This document shows positions 1 to 6,204 of a stretch of DNA of 9,216 nucleotides, piece after piece. The notes under the pieces were generated by a model. That model was not told the origin of the DNA. It was given only the letters and a program-made list of their open reading frames with translations, and did no database searches. The stretch covers positions 1 through 9,216 of the forward strand of contig CALCHI010000530.1 of NCBI GenBank assembly GCA_937901285.1, read 5' to 3'. The stretch comes from UBA8437 sp003445035. GTDB taxonomy: Bacteria; Planctomycetota; Planctomycetia; Planctomycetales; Planctomycetaceae. Made by a program: the position numbers and the translations under genes. Positions within the stretch are counted from its first letter, which is position 1. Each line of letters opens with the position of its first letter.

Positions 1-169
1 TCTCACCCTCGCGGACCAGGGCCTTCATTCGGGCCTGGTCATTGACGCGGAAGCGGGTGGTGGCCGGGCGTTTGGGAGTGGGATCGGATTGGGCCCGGAC
101 GTCCGTCACCGCAGCCAGCAGGCCGGACAGCGAGAGAACAACGATCCGAGTGTTGACGCGGAGGGACAT
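1..169 (-). CDS. Secreted protein, N-terminal part only (runs off left edge)
   Basis: The frame opens at two consecutive ATG codons (172-170 and 169-167) and stays open to the window edge. I chose the second ATG because GGGAG at 180-176 lies 6 nt before it but only 3 nt before the first. The N-terminus is a classical Sec signal peptide: Arg4 and Arg8, a hydrophobic core at about residues 9-21, and a likely cleavage after Val-Arg-Ala (residue 26). It has no twin-arginine motif, unlike the exported proteins upstream of it. About 30 residues of mature protein are visible; they are basic and show no domain I recognise. The gene follows the Gfo/Idh/MocA oxidoreductase after 93 bp and has its own promoter in that gap. 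Export is well supported, the function is unknown. Confidence 0.75.
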   Translation of the reverse strand, partial: MSLRVNTRIVVLSLSGLLAAVTDVRAQSDPTPKRPATTRFRVNDQARMKALVREGE

Positions 170-175
170 CATGGG

Positions 176-180
176 CTCCC
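176..180 (-). promoter_or_regulatory. Shine-Dalgarno site that selects the second ATG of the secreted gene
   Basis: GGGAG on the minus strand is followed by CCC and then ATGATG. Spacing to the second ATG is 6 nt, which is near optimal, against 3 nt to the first. This decides the start at 169. Confidence 0.5.
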
Positions 181-224
181 GGTTGCAGTCGGTGATCGGT
201 GACCGGTCAACTCCGGCCTCCTCC

Positions 225-253
225 GTGATAACGCCCCGTTCGGTCCATGTCAA
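225..253 (-). promoter_or_regulatory. Sigma-70-type promoter for the left-edge secreted gene
   Basis: On the minus strand a perfect -35 hexamer TTGACA (253-248) is separated by 17 nt from TATCAC (230-225), a 4/6 match to the -10 consensus. The predicted start, near 218, gives a leader of about 50 nt. The promoter lies wholly in the gap after the oxidoreductase stop codon. A perfect 10-nt palindrome, TGACCGGTCA (209-200), sits in the leader and could be an operator. Promoter activity is inferred from consensus only. Confidence 0.5.
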
Positions 254-265
254 AAGTCCGCCGGT

Positions 266-1594
266 TCAATCCAGTGACCAGCCCTTGCGGTATTCGGGAT
301 GGACGAATCGTTGGGCTTCGGGGCAGTTGGTTGCTTTCATCGACTCTCCGTCCCATTCGAGTGTCTGCCCGGTGCGAAGAGCGACGTTGCCGACCAGGAA
401 GGCCTCGGTCAGACGCCCGGCGTACTCGAAATTGGCCATCGTGGGCGAACCGGTCTTGGCCGAGTCGATCCACTCCTGCTGATGTCCGATCCTCGCCCTG
501 GGCAGGGTCTGGGCCGGGGGCGTGTAGTCGGCGTAGCGGTTGGCCGGCAGCAGCTTGTGGTAGGCCCCGTACATGTCGGTCTGCAGCAACCGGCCCTTGT
601 CACCGATCAGCAGGGCTCCGTTGCCCGGAAGCGGTTCGCCGAGAGCCAGTCCCGCCGGCGGCTTGCGGCCGGACTCGTACCAGGTGACCGTCACCGGCGG
701 TTGCTTGCCGCGGGCGGGGAACTCGAAGACCATCTCGGCCCACTTCGGGGCCGTCTCGGCCATCAGCCCTTCCGATCGGGTCGAGATCCGGGTGGGGTAC
801 TGCAGGTCGAGCGCCAGGTAGGCCATGTTGACCGTGTGGCAGATGATGTCACCGAGTACGCCGGTGCCGAAGTCCCACCAGCCTCTCCAGCTGAAGGGGT
901 GATAGATGGGATGGTAGGGCCGGACGGGAGCCGGACCGAGGAAAAGGTCCCAGTCGAGATGGGCCGGGACGGATGGCGTGTTTTTCGGACGGGCCACCGA
1001 CTGTTTCCAGAACGACAGCGGGCGGTCGCTCCAGGTGTGCACCTGGGTCACCTGGCCGATTGCGCCGGACTGGATGATCTCGACCGCCCTGCGGAAACTC
1101 GGTTCGTAGGTGCCGTGGTTGCCCATCTGCGTGGCGACCTTCGTCTCGCGGGCCGCTTCACGCATTCGTCGGACTTCACCGATGCACCGGGCCAGGGGTT
1201 TTTCACAGTAGACGTGTTTGCCATGCCTCATGGCCGTGATCGCGATCACGGCGTGGCTGTGGTCGGGTGTGCTGACGACGACCGCGTCGATGTCCTTCTG
1301 TCGATCGAGCATCCGGCGAAAGTCGGTCCAGCGCTTCGCCTTGGGGTACTTCTCGAAATTCGGGCCGGCGTACTGTTCGTCAATGTCGCACATCGCCACG
1401 ATGTTCTCGCGGGCCATCCGGGGCAGGTTCAGCACGCCTCCGACGCCACCCTTGCCGACGCCAACCATGGCGATGTTGAGTTTTTCGTTGGCTGAACGGA
1501 TCGGGTACGCGTGGGCCAGGGATTCGAGGCTTGCGGTTGTGGCGGCGGCCCCCGCCGCCAGGAATCGGCGTCTGGACAGGGTGTTCCGGTTCAT
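266..1594 (-). CDS. Tat-exported Gfo/Idh/MocA family oxidoreductase
   Basis: This is a predicted NAD(P)-dependent sugar or polyol dehydrogenase, or cofactor-recycling glycosidase-like enzyme, of 442 residues, within the usual family range. A twin-arginine signal (SRRRFLAAG, residues 7-15) leads to a probable cleavage after Ala-His-Ala (about residue 29), so it acts in the periplasm. The Rossmann fold starts at about residue 40 with the glycine-rich dinucleotide loop GVGKGG (45-50). The family's EKP motif (131-133, with the usual catalytic lysine 132) and a second-domain motif GDIICH (248-253), matching the common GD-x-x-CH, are both present. Cofactor-dependent enzymes exported by Tat often carry a pre-bound nucleotide; that is family knowledge, not shown here. 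It lies 40 bp downstream of the propeller lipoprotein and is probably cotranscribed with it. The ATG start puts the Tat motif at the extreme N-terminus, although no good ribosome-binding site precedes it. The substrate cannot be told. Confidence 0.9.
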   Translation of the reverse strand: MNRNTLSRRRFLAAGAAATTASLESLAHAYPIRSANEKLNIAMVGVGKGGVGGVLNLPRMARENIVAMCDIDEQYAGPNFEKYPKAKRWTDFRRMLDRQKDIDAVVVSTPDHSHAVIAITAMRHGKHVYCEKPLARCIGEVRRMREAARETKVATQMGNHGTYEPSFRRAVEIIQSGAIGQVTQVHTWSDRPLSFWKQSVARPKNTPSVPAHLDWDLFLGPAPVRPYHPIYHPFSWRGWWDFGTGVLGDIICHTVNMAYLALDLQYPTRISTRSEGLMAETAPKWAEMVFEFPARGKQPPVTVTWYESGRKPPAGLALGEPLPGNGALLIGDKGRLLQTDMYGAYHKLLPANRYADYTPPAQTLPRARIGHQQEWIDSAKTGSPTMANFEYAGRLTEAFLVGNVALRTGQTLEWDGESMKATNCPEAQRFVHPEYRKGWSLD

Positions 1595-1634
1595 CGTGGG
1601 ACTCGATCTTGCAGGATCGGCTGCATAGTGAAAA

Positions 1635-2810
1635 TCAACTGCGGGTCTTCACTGGCAGTTTGAGTTCATGGACGTGTTTACCCGAGAACAGGAACAGGCG
1701 GTTCCCGTCTCGCCAGGCACTGATGGCTCCATCGGATCCTTCCCAGCGGACGTGGCCGCGGGGATCCCGGGTGATCGACTTGAAGTCCGACGTGTATCCG
1801 TAGATCAGGCGAGGATCTCCGTCGAAGGGCTGGCTTTCCTGCCAGGCGACCAGGTACTGGGGTGAGCCGGACGAGTGGCCCAGGAAGCCAATGAAACCGG
1901 GGCGATAGACTCCCTTGCGTCCACCTCCACCGTCGTCGGCGTGAAGGATGGGGTTCTGTTTGAAGTAGTCGAAGGCGACGCCGTTACGGGAGGTGGCAAA
2001 TCCCAGGCGAGTGGGACGTCCGTCGTTGGACGTGCCACGGATGAACCCCAGCCACCGTCCGTCGGGGAGCCGGTGGACGGAGTTGTAGGAGGACGCCTCG
2101 TTGGCCCAGGCCTCCCGGGTGGTCGGAAGTACCGGCAGCCAGGCCGGAACGGTGCCGGGCACCCGTCCCGGGCGGATTGTCCATCGGTGTGATGCCAGGT
2201 CGGAGCAGGTCGCCAACGCGGTCGGCTGGAAGTTGGTCGTGGCGGTGTGCCCGTGGTTGAAGAAGTGGAAGTACATGAACCACTTCCGCTGTTCTGGATT
2301 CCACACGACCCAGGGACTGGAGTTGTGAGACGGGTCGCCGGGATTCTTCGAACTGGCGTGGAAGCTGGGGACCACCTGGTTGTCGGATCGTCCGGGGACC
2401 CGGACCTTCTTGGAGTAAGGGCCGGTGATCGAGCGGGAGACGGCCACTCCGATGCCCGAGCGGGGGTCGTGGTGAGCGTAGAAGAGGTAGTACTGCCTGT
2501 CGGGACGTGGTCCGTGGGTATTGCGGACGACCGAGGGGTAGCCGACCGTGTCGCCTCCCCCCTTGGGCCAGGCGGGATTCTTCCAGGTCGAGTGTTCCCA
2601 GTCCTCGGTCTGCCGCAGCACCTGGTGAGATCGCTCGATCACCAGGGGCAACTTGCCGTCGAGATCGGTGAGGTCGACGACCTGGAGGTTGTTGTCGAGT
2701 GGCTTGGCGGCAGCAGGTGACCGGGCAGAAGTCCGGCTGACCGTGGCGCAACCGACCAGGGTGGCCGTGGCGAGGAACTGGCGTCGGGTCCGGCGGGTGG
2801 GCTCTGGCAC
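1635..2810 (-). CDS. Tat lipoprotein with five-bladed propeller glycosidase-like fold
   Basis: This 391-residue protein probably binds or cleaves glycans at the cell envelope. Its N-terminus combines a twin-arginine-like region (TRRTRRQFL, residues 5-13) with a lipobox, Leu-Val-Gly-Cys (18-21), so it should be exported by Tat and lipidated on Cys21. From about residue 85 the sequence shows the repeating pattern of GH43/GH32-type propellers: YYLFYAHHDP (107-116) followed by GVAVSRSITGPY (121-132), SSPWVVWNPEQRKWFMYFH (164-182), and DGRWLGFIRG (250-259) followed by LGFATSRNG (269-277). I cannot assign the three acidic catalytic residues, so a non-catalytic binding role is possible. The start is GTG at 2810; the DUF1501 stop lies only 12 bp upstream and in the same frame, so no earlier start exists. 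The Tat signal beginning right after it supports this choice. Stop is TGA. The fold is moderately certain, the substrate unknown. Confidence 0.75.
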   Translation of the reverse strand: MPEPTRRTRRQFLATATLVGCATVSRTSARSPAAAKPLDNNLQVVDLTDLDGKLPLVIERSHQVLRQTEDWEHSTWKNPAWPKGGGDTVGYPSVVRNTHGPRPDRQYYLFYAHHDPRSGIGVAVSRSITGPYSKKVRVPGRSDNQVVPSFHASSKNPGDPSHNSSPWVVWNPEQRKWFMYFHFFNHGHTATTNFQPTALATCSDLASHRWTIRPGRVPGTVPAWLPVLPTTREAWANEASSYNSVHRLPDGRWLGFIRGTSNDGRPTRLGFATSRNGVAFDYFKQNPILHADDGGGGRKGVYRPGFIGFLGHSSGSPQYLVAWQESQPFDGDPRLIYGYTSDFKSITRDPRGHVRWEGSDGAISAWRDGNRLFLFSGKHVHELKLPVKTRS

Positions 2811-2822
2811 GGTGGTGTTCTG

Positions 2823-4265
2823 CTAGCCGAGTTCTTCAATCGGCTTCCCAAACGGCAGGGTGGCGATCGGCCGTCCCGAATGATCGAGGTAGTGCTTGTT
2901 GGGGTCGATACCGAGGTGGCGGTACATGGTTGCCAGCACGTCCTGGGGCGACTTGGGGTTGTTCAGCGGGTAGGCCCCCTTGCTGTCGGACGATCCGACC
3001 ACCCGGCCACCCTGTACAGGACCACCGGCCACCGCGGCACTGAAGACGTTGGGATAGTGGTCCCGGCCGTTTCTGTTGTTGAGCTTCGGCGTGCGTCCGA
3101 ACTCGCCCCAGGCCACGACCATGGTCGTCTCGAGCAGACCTCTCTCGTCCATATCCTCGATCAGGGCCGAGAAGCTCTGGTCCCAGCGGGGCAGGAAACC
3201 GTTCTTCATCGAATCGATGCCCTCGACGTGGGTGTCCCACCAGCGACAGTCGACGGTGACCAGTCTCACTCCCGCCTCGACCAGGCGACGTCCCAGCACC
3301 AGCCGCTGGCAGAAGGCACTGGCACTGCAGCGGAGAGGGTCCATCGGGTCGTATCGTTCGATGAACCCGTATCGTTCACGGAGGCTGCGGGGCTCGGCGT
3401 CGAGATCGAACGCGCGACGGGCGCGGTCGGAACTGAGGATCCCGTAGGCCTGCTGCTGGAAGTCGTTGATTGCGTCGAGTTGACCCGACTGGTCGACACG
3501 TTGGCGGAAGCGGTCGAATTGCTGCAGCAGAGACTTGCGGTTGCCGAAGCGTCGGTCACTGATGCCCTCGACCAACGAGAAGTTCCGGAGTTGGAACGGC
3601 TTGTGGTTTGCCGGGTCCGAAAGCGTTTCGAAGGGTTTGTGGGCGGCTCCGAGGTAGGCCGAGTCGGTGCCGGGGACCTGGCGGGGGATCATCACGTAGG
3701 GTGGCAACTCGGGGGTCAGATGCCCGAGTTGCTCGGAAACGATCGATCCGCAACTGGGGTGAATGTTGACGGTGGGGTCAGGGCCGGGGAGATGCCCGGT
3801 GAACAGGATCTGGTCGCCGGCCGAATGGCCGGCGTTTGTGTGGTGCAGGCTGCGGATGATCGACCACTTGTCCATCAGGCGGGCGGACCGCGGCAACATG
3901 TCACAGATCTCGATTCCCGGCACGCTGGTGCCGGTTGAACCGAAGGCACCGCGGTACTCGGCCGGGGCCGCCATCTTGGGGTCCCATGTCTCGTGCTGAG
4001 ACGGTCCGCCCCGCATCCAGAGGATCAGGACCGAGTTGTCGTTTCCGGTCCGTGGAGCGGCCTGGGCCTCGATTGTGAGCAGGTCGGCCAGCGAGAGACC
4101 GGCCAGCCCCAGGCCACCGGCACGCAGAAATCCGCGGCGCGAAAGCGAGGTTTGTTGCCGGAACTCGGCACAGCCGGAAGATGGTTGACGCGATGACACG
4201 AAGGGGTGATCCGGGAGACTCGGGGACTGTCCACTCAGGCTATCGTCATTTGTCGACCGACGCAA
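2823..4265 (-). CDS. DUF1501 family protein, Tat-exported
   Basis: A 480-residue DUF1501 protein, a family with an alkaline-phosphatase-like fold that is greatly expanded in planctomycetes and has no firmly established reaction. Recognition rests on GGPSQHETWDPK (86-97), matching the usual GGPS-x-x-D-T-x-DPK, on WWDTH (342-346), and on WGEFGRTPKLN (386-396) followed by GRDHYP (400-405), which in the related fold would supply metal ligands. A Tat signal (LSRRGFLRAGG, 41-51) precedes a hydrophobic stretch ending near Ala-Gln-Ala (69). The longest frame begins at TTG 4265. GTG at 4199 (residue 23) is an equally good or better start: it shortens the region before the twin arginines to about 20 residues, and the 22 codons in between look less biased. 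Neither has a clear ribosome-binding site. The upstream membrane-protein gene ends 33 bp earlier and the lipoprotein gene follows after 12 bp. The usual DUF1549/DUF1553 partner is absent from this window. Confidence 0.9.
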   Translation of the reverse strand: MRRSTNDDSLSGQSPSLPDHPFVSSRQPSSGCAEFRQQTSLSRRGFLRAGGLGLAGLSLADLLTIEAQAAPRTGNDNSVLILWMRGGPSQHETWDPKMAAPAEYRGAFGSTGTSVPGIEICDMLPRSARLMDKWSIIRSLHHTNAGHSAGDQILFTGHLPGPDPTVNIHPSCGSIVSEQLGHLTPELPPYVMIPRQVPGTDSAYLGAAHKPFETLSDPANHKPFQLRNFSLVEGISDRRFGNRKSLLQQFDRFRQRVDQSGQLDAINDFQQQAYGILSSDRARRAFDLDAEPRSLRERYGFIERYDPMDPLRCSASAFCQRLVLGRRLVEAGVRLVTVDCRWWDTHVEGIDSMKNGFLPRWDQSFSALIEDMDERGLLETTMVVAWGEFGRTPKLNNRNGRDHYPNVFSAAVAGGPVQGGRVVGSSDSKGAYPLNNPKSPQDVLATMYRHLGIDPNKHYLDHSGRPIATLPFGKPIEELG

Positions 4266-4298
4266 AGAGAAGCACTTGGGACGCGGTGGACAGCCGGG

Positions 4299-4859
4299 CT
4301 ATCCCCCCCATTTGCCCAGCCAGGCGAACACCGCACCGGTCAGGAGTCCGAAGACGATTCCGTCGAAGAGGTATTTCGCCGTTGTTTTCCAGGGCTGCGC
4401 TTTCCAGATGGAGTTGTGGATGTGGGTGACGGCGTAACTGAGTACAGCGACCGTACTGATCAGTCGGAAGGCCTCCCTGGCCGTTTTGATCTCCAGGAAC
4501 GAGGTGATGTAGGCGGCAAAGATGCTGATCATGATCGAGTAGGCAAACCAAAGGGCGAGGTTTTTGCCGATGCCGGGAGGGCCGCTGGGCATGATGGTCA
4601 GGAACCCGACCGGACCCCGCTTGTGCTTCTCGATCATCTCCGGCTCACCCATGTCCTTCATCGACGCGGAGTAGGGGAAGGCGTATTCGCCGGGAGCCAG
4701 TGGCTGTTGCCGCATGGCATCGAGGACCGCGTCCTCCTCGGGCAGTCCCGCGTAGTCGTTGTTGTGGATCGGTATGACCAGGTGCAGGATCGAACTTGCC
4801 ACCCAGACCGCTACCGCCGACACCAGGATCGGCACCCACAATTCACCAAGGAAATCCAT
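4299..4859 (-). CDS. Conserved small membrane protein, four predicted helices
   Basis: A 186-residue integral membrane protein of unknown function. Hydrophobic segments lie at about residues 8-29, 102-122, 131-147 and 164-182. Between the first and second is a roughly 70-residue hydrophilic domain with conserved-looking acidic and proline-rich patches: LPEEDAVLDAMR (39-50), PGEYAFPYS (56-64) and RGPVGFLTIMPSGPP (81-95). I recall similar uncharacterised proteins in planctomycetes and acidobacteria, but cannot name the family. The ATG at 4859 is the only reasonable start: an in-frame TGA lies four codons upstream, and GAGGGA (4870-4865) is a good ribosome-binding site 5 nt away. It is the first gene of the leftward cluster, 33 bp before DUF1501, and may be a membrane anchor or transport component for the exported set (inference only). 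Confidence 0.8.
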   Translation of the reverse strand: MDFLGELWVPILVSAVAVWVASSILHLVIPIHNNDYAGLPEEDAVLDAMRQQPLAPGEYAFPYSASMKDMGEPEMIEKHKRGPVGFLTIMPSGPPGIGKNLALWFAYSIMISIFAAYITSFLEIKTAREAFRLISTVAVLSYAVTHIHNSIWKAQPWKTTAKYLFDGIVFGLLTGAVFAWLGKWGG

Positions 4860-5285
4860 GCATGTCCCTCACGGGGTTTCGAGCAGCATGAACACCCTTG
4901 CACGGAGGAGGAGTACACCGAAGAAGTGTGCTCCGGTGCTAGAGCAGTTCTCCCGGCTGCTCGCCGCGGTGTGGTGTCGTTCTTGAAGAACCGTTTCTGG
5001 TGGGTTCTGTTGTCGTTTGTGGCTGGAATGATCCTGTTGTTTCCCATGGCTCGATGACAGGATATCCGTTGTTCAAGTTCCTGGTGTGTGTGCCCAGTTT
5101 CCACTATCTGGTTCGGTCGACCTGGGTGGGTGGTCGGCTCAATACTAGAAAGGACCCGCGGGAGCCGCTGCTGGAGTCGGCACTGTTGCCAGCTCCCAAG
5201 GATGGCGGCGTGGCGGCCGGTTGAGCCGAGGATGTGCGGCGCGGCGATGTTGCCCGGCGGTAACGGGCCGGACTACAATCAGGGC
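4860..5285. other. Divergent intergenic region (426 bp)
   Basis: The gap separates the leftward cluster from the rightward PAC2 gene and should hold promoters for both. Only the PAC2 promoter (5250-5279) is clear; I see no convincing -35/-10 pair for the leftward operon. Other contents are a perfect 13-nt palindrome GTTCTTGAAGAAC (4979-4991), a short frame 4971-5057 (+) encoding a 28-residue peptide with one hydrophobic stretch but no ribosome-binding site, and an AT-richer tract around 4980-5100. Longer frames crossing this region have no recognisable protein features and look like chance. No RNA gene was recognised. Confidence 0.6.
5250..5279 (+). promoter_or_regulatory. Promoter of PAC2 gene, probably leaderless
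   Basis: TTGCCC (5250-5255, 4/6 match) and TACAAT (5274-5279, 5/6 match) are 18 nt apart. Only six bases separate the -10 element from the ATG at 5286, so transcription should start on or next to the start codon. There is no room for a Shine-Dalgarno site in the transcript. This also fixes the gene start, since the longer upstream frame would begin before the promoter. Confidence 0.55.
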
Positions 5286-6200
5286 ATGAGCCCGAGCATG
5301 CCGACGCCGCTGGCCGAGTTGCTGACGTTCTCCGACCGGCCGCAGATGAGCAACGCCACGATGTTGCTGGCTTTCACCGGATGGATGGACGGCGGTGATG
5401 TCTCCACCGGGACGATCCAGCGACTGGTCGACCTGGTCGATGCGAAACCTTTTGCCGAGATCGATCCGGATCCCTTCTACATCTACAACTTCCCGGGTTC
5501 GATGGAGATGTCGGCACTGTTCCGGCCTGAGATCCGAGTCGAGGACGGACTGGTCACGTCGATCGAGCTGCCGTCGACACAGTTCTTCGCCAGCCAGGAC
5601 CACGGCCTGCTGATGTTCATCGGCAAGGAGCCCAATCTCCGCTGGCAGACGTTCGCCGATTGCCTGTTCCACCTGGCACACGATTCGGGTGTGACCCGGA
5701 TCCTGTTCGTCGGGTCGTTCGGTGGAGCCGTGCCCCACACTCGCGACCCGCGGTTGTACACGACCTGTTCGAGACCCGACCTGTTGCCCGAGATGGAACG
5801 GTTTGGTGTGAGGAGAACGGGGTACGAGGGGCCCGGTTCGTTCATGAGCTACCTGATGAGCCGGTCGGAGGAGTCCGGGCTCGAGATGGTCTCGCTGATC
5901 GCCGAGATTCCCCACTATCTGACGGTGACCAACCCGGCGAGCATCGAGGCGGTCAGCCGCCGGCTGGCCAAGATCCTGCAACTGCCCCTGGAACTCGATG
6001 AGCTCCGTTCGGCCAGCACCGAGTGGGAGCTGGAGGTTTCCAGCGCTATTGACGAGAACGACGAATTGGCCGAGCGGGTTCGGGAGTACGAGGAGGCCTA
6101 CGACAACGAACTGCTGGGGATCGAGCCGGAGGTCGACGAGATCGCCGACGACCCGGGCCTCGACGGGCTGATCCTGGACGACCTGGGACCGGACGAGTAG
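5286..6200 (+). CDS. PAC2 family protein (proteasome-assembly-chaperone-like)
   Basis: A 304-residue cytoplasmic protein of the PAC2 family, related in fold to archaeal and eukaryotic proteasome assembly chaperones; the role of bacterial members is largely unknown. Diagnostic stretches are FTGWMDGGD (30-38), YNFPGS (67-72), VGSFGGAVPHTRDP (142-155), YEGPGSF (180-186) and EIPHY (207-211). The C-terminus from about residue 254 is strongly acidic, with a probable helix (about 256-275) and an Asp/Glu-rich tail. It lacks the short hydrophobic-Tyr-x type tail used by some chaperones to dock on the 20S proteasome. I chose ATG 5286 over an upstream in-frame start (5088) because the family sequence begins shortly after it and a promoter sits directly before it. 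The gene stands alone, diverging from the membrane protein and converging on the ThDP enzyme with 4 bp between stops. No proteasome, Pup or ClpP gene is nearby. Confidence 0.88.
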   Translation: MSPSMPTPLAELLTFSDRPQMSNATMLLAFTGWMDGGDVSTGTIQRLVDLVDAKPFAEIDPDPFYIYNFPGSMEMSALFRPEIRVEDGLVTSIELPSTQFFASQDHGLLMFIGKEPNLRWQTFADCLFHLAHDSGVTRILFVGSFGGAVPHTRDPRLYTTCSRPDLLPEMERFGVRRTGYEGPGSFMSYLMSRSEESGLEMVSLIAEIPHYLTVTNPASIEAVSRRLAKILQLPLELDELRSASTEWELEVSSAIDENDELAERVREYEEAYDNELLGIEPEVDEIADDPGLDGLILDDLGPDE

Positions 6201-6204
6201 GCGG

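Noticed and set aside
299..1495. 398-codon plus-strand open frame opposite the oxidoreductase gene
   Set aside because: The protein has no recognisable domain and lies entirely antisense to a well-supported Gfo/Idh/MocA gene. Long antisense frames are expected in high-GC coding DNA.
1604..1619. Imperfect 16-nt palindrome between the propeller and oxidoreductase genes
   Set aside because: Only five perfect outer pairs and no T run, so neither a terminator nor a clear operator.
1984..2751. 255-codon minus-strand frame overlapping the propeller gene in another frame
   Set aside because: Arg/Pro/Gly-rich shadow; the overlapping frame has the Tat signal, lipobox and propeller repeats.
2880..3938. 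352-codon plus-strand open frame opposite DUF1501
   Set aside because: Composition is Val/Gly/Asp-rich with no motifs, and it mirrors the codon bias of the DUF1501 gene on the other strand.
4811..5104. 97-codon minus-strand frame in the divergent gap
   Set aside because: It overlaps the membrane protein start in another frame and has low-complexity, motif-free composition.
5088..5285. 66-codon N-terminal extension of the PAC2 protein
   Set aside because: It would start before the promoter at 5250-5279, is rich in Cys/Arg/Trp unlike the rest of the protein, and family similarity begins only after ATG 5286.
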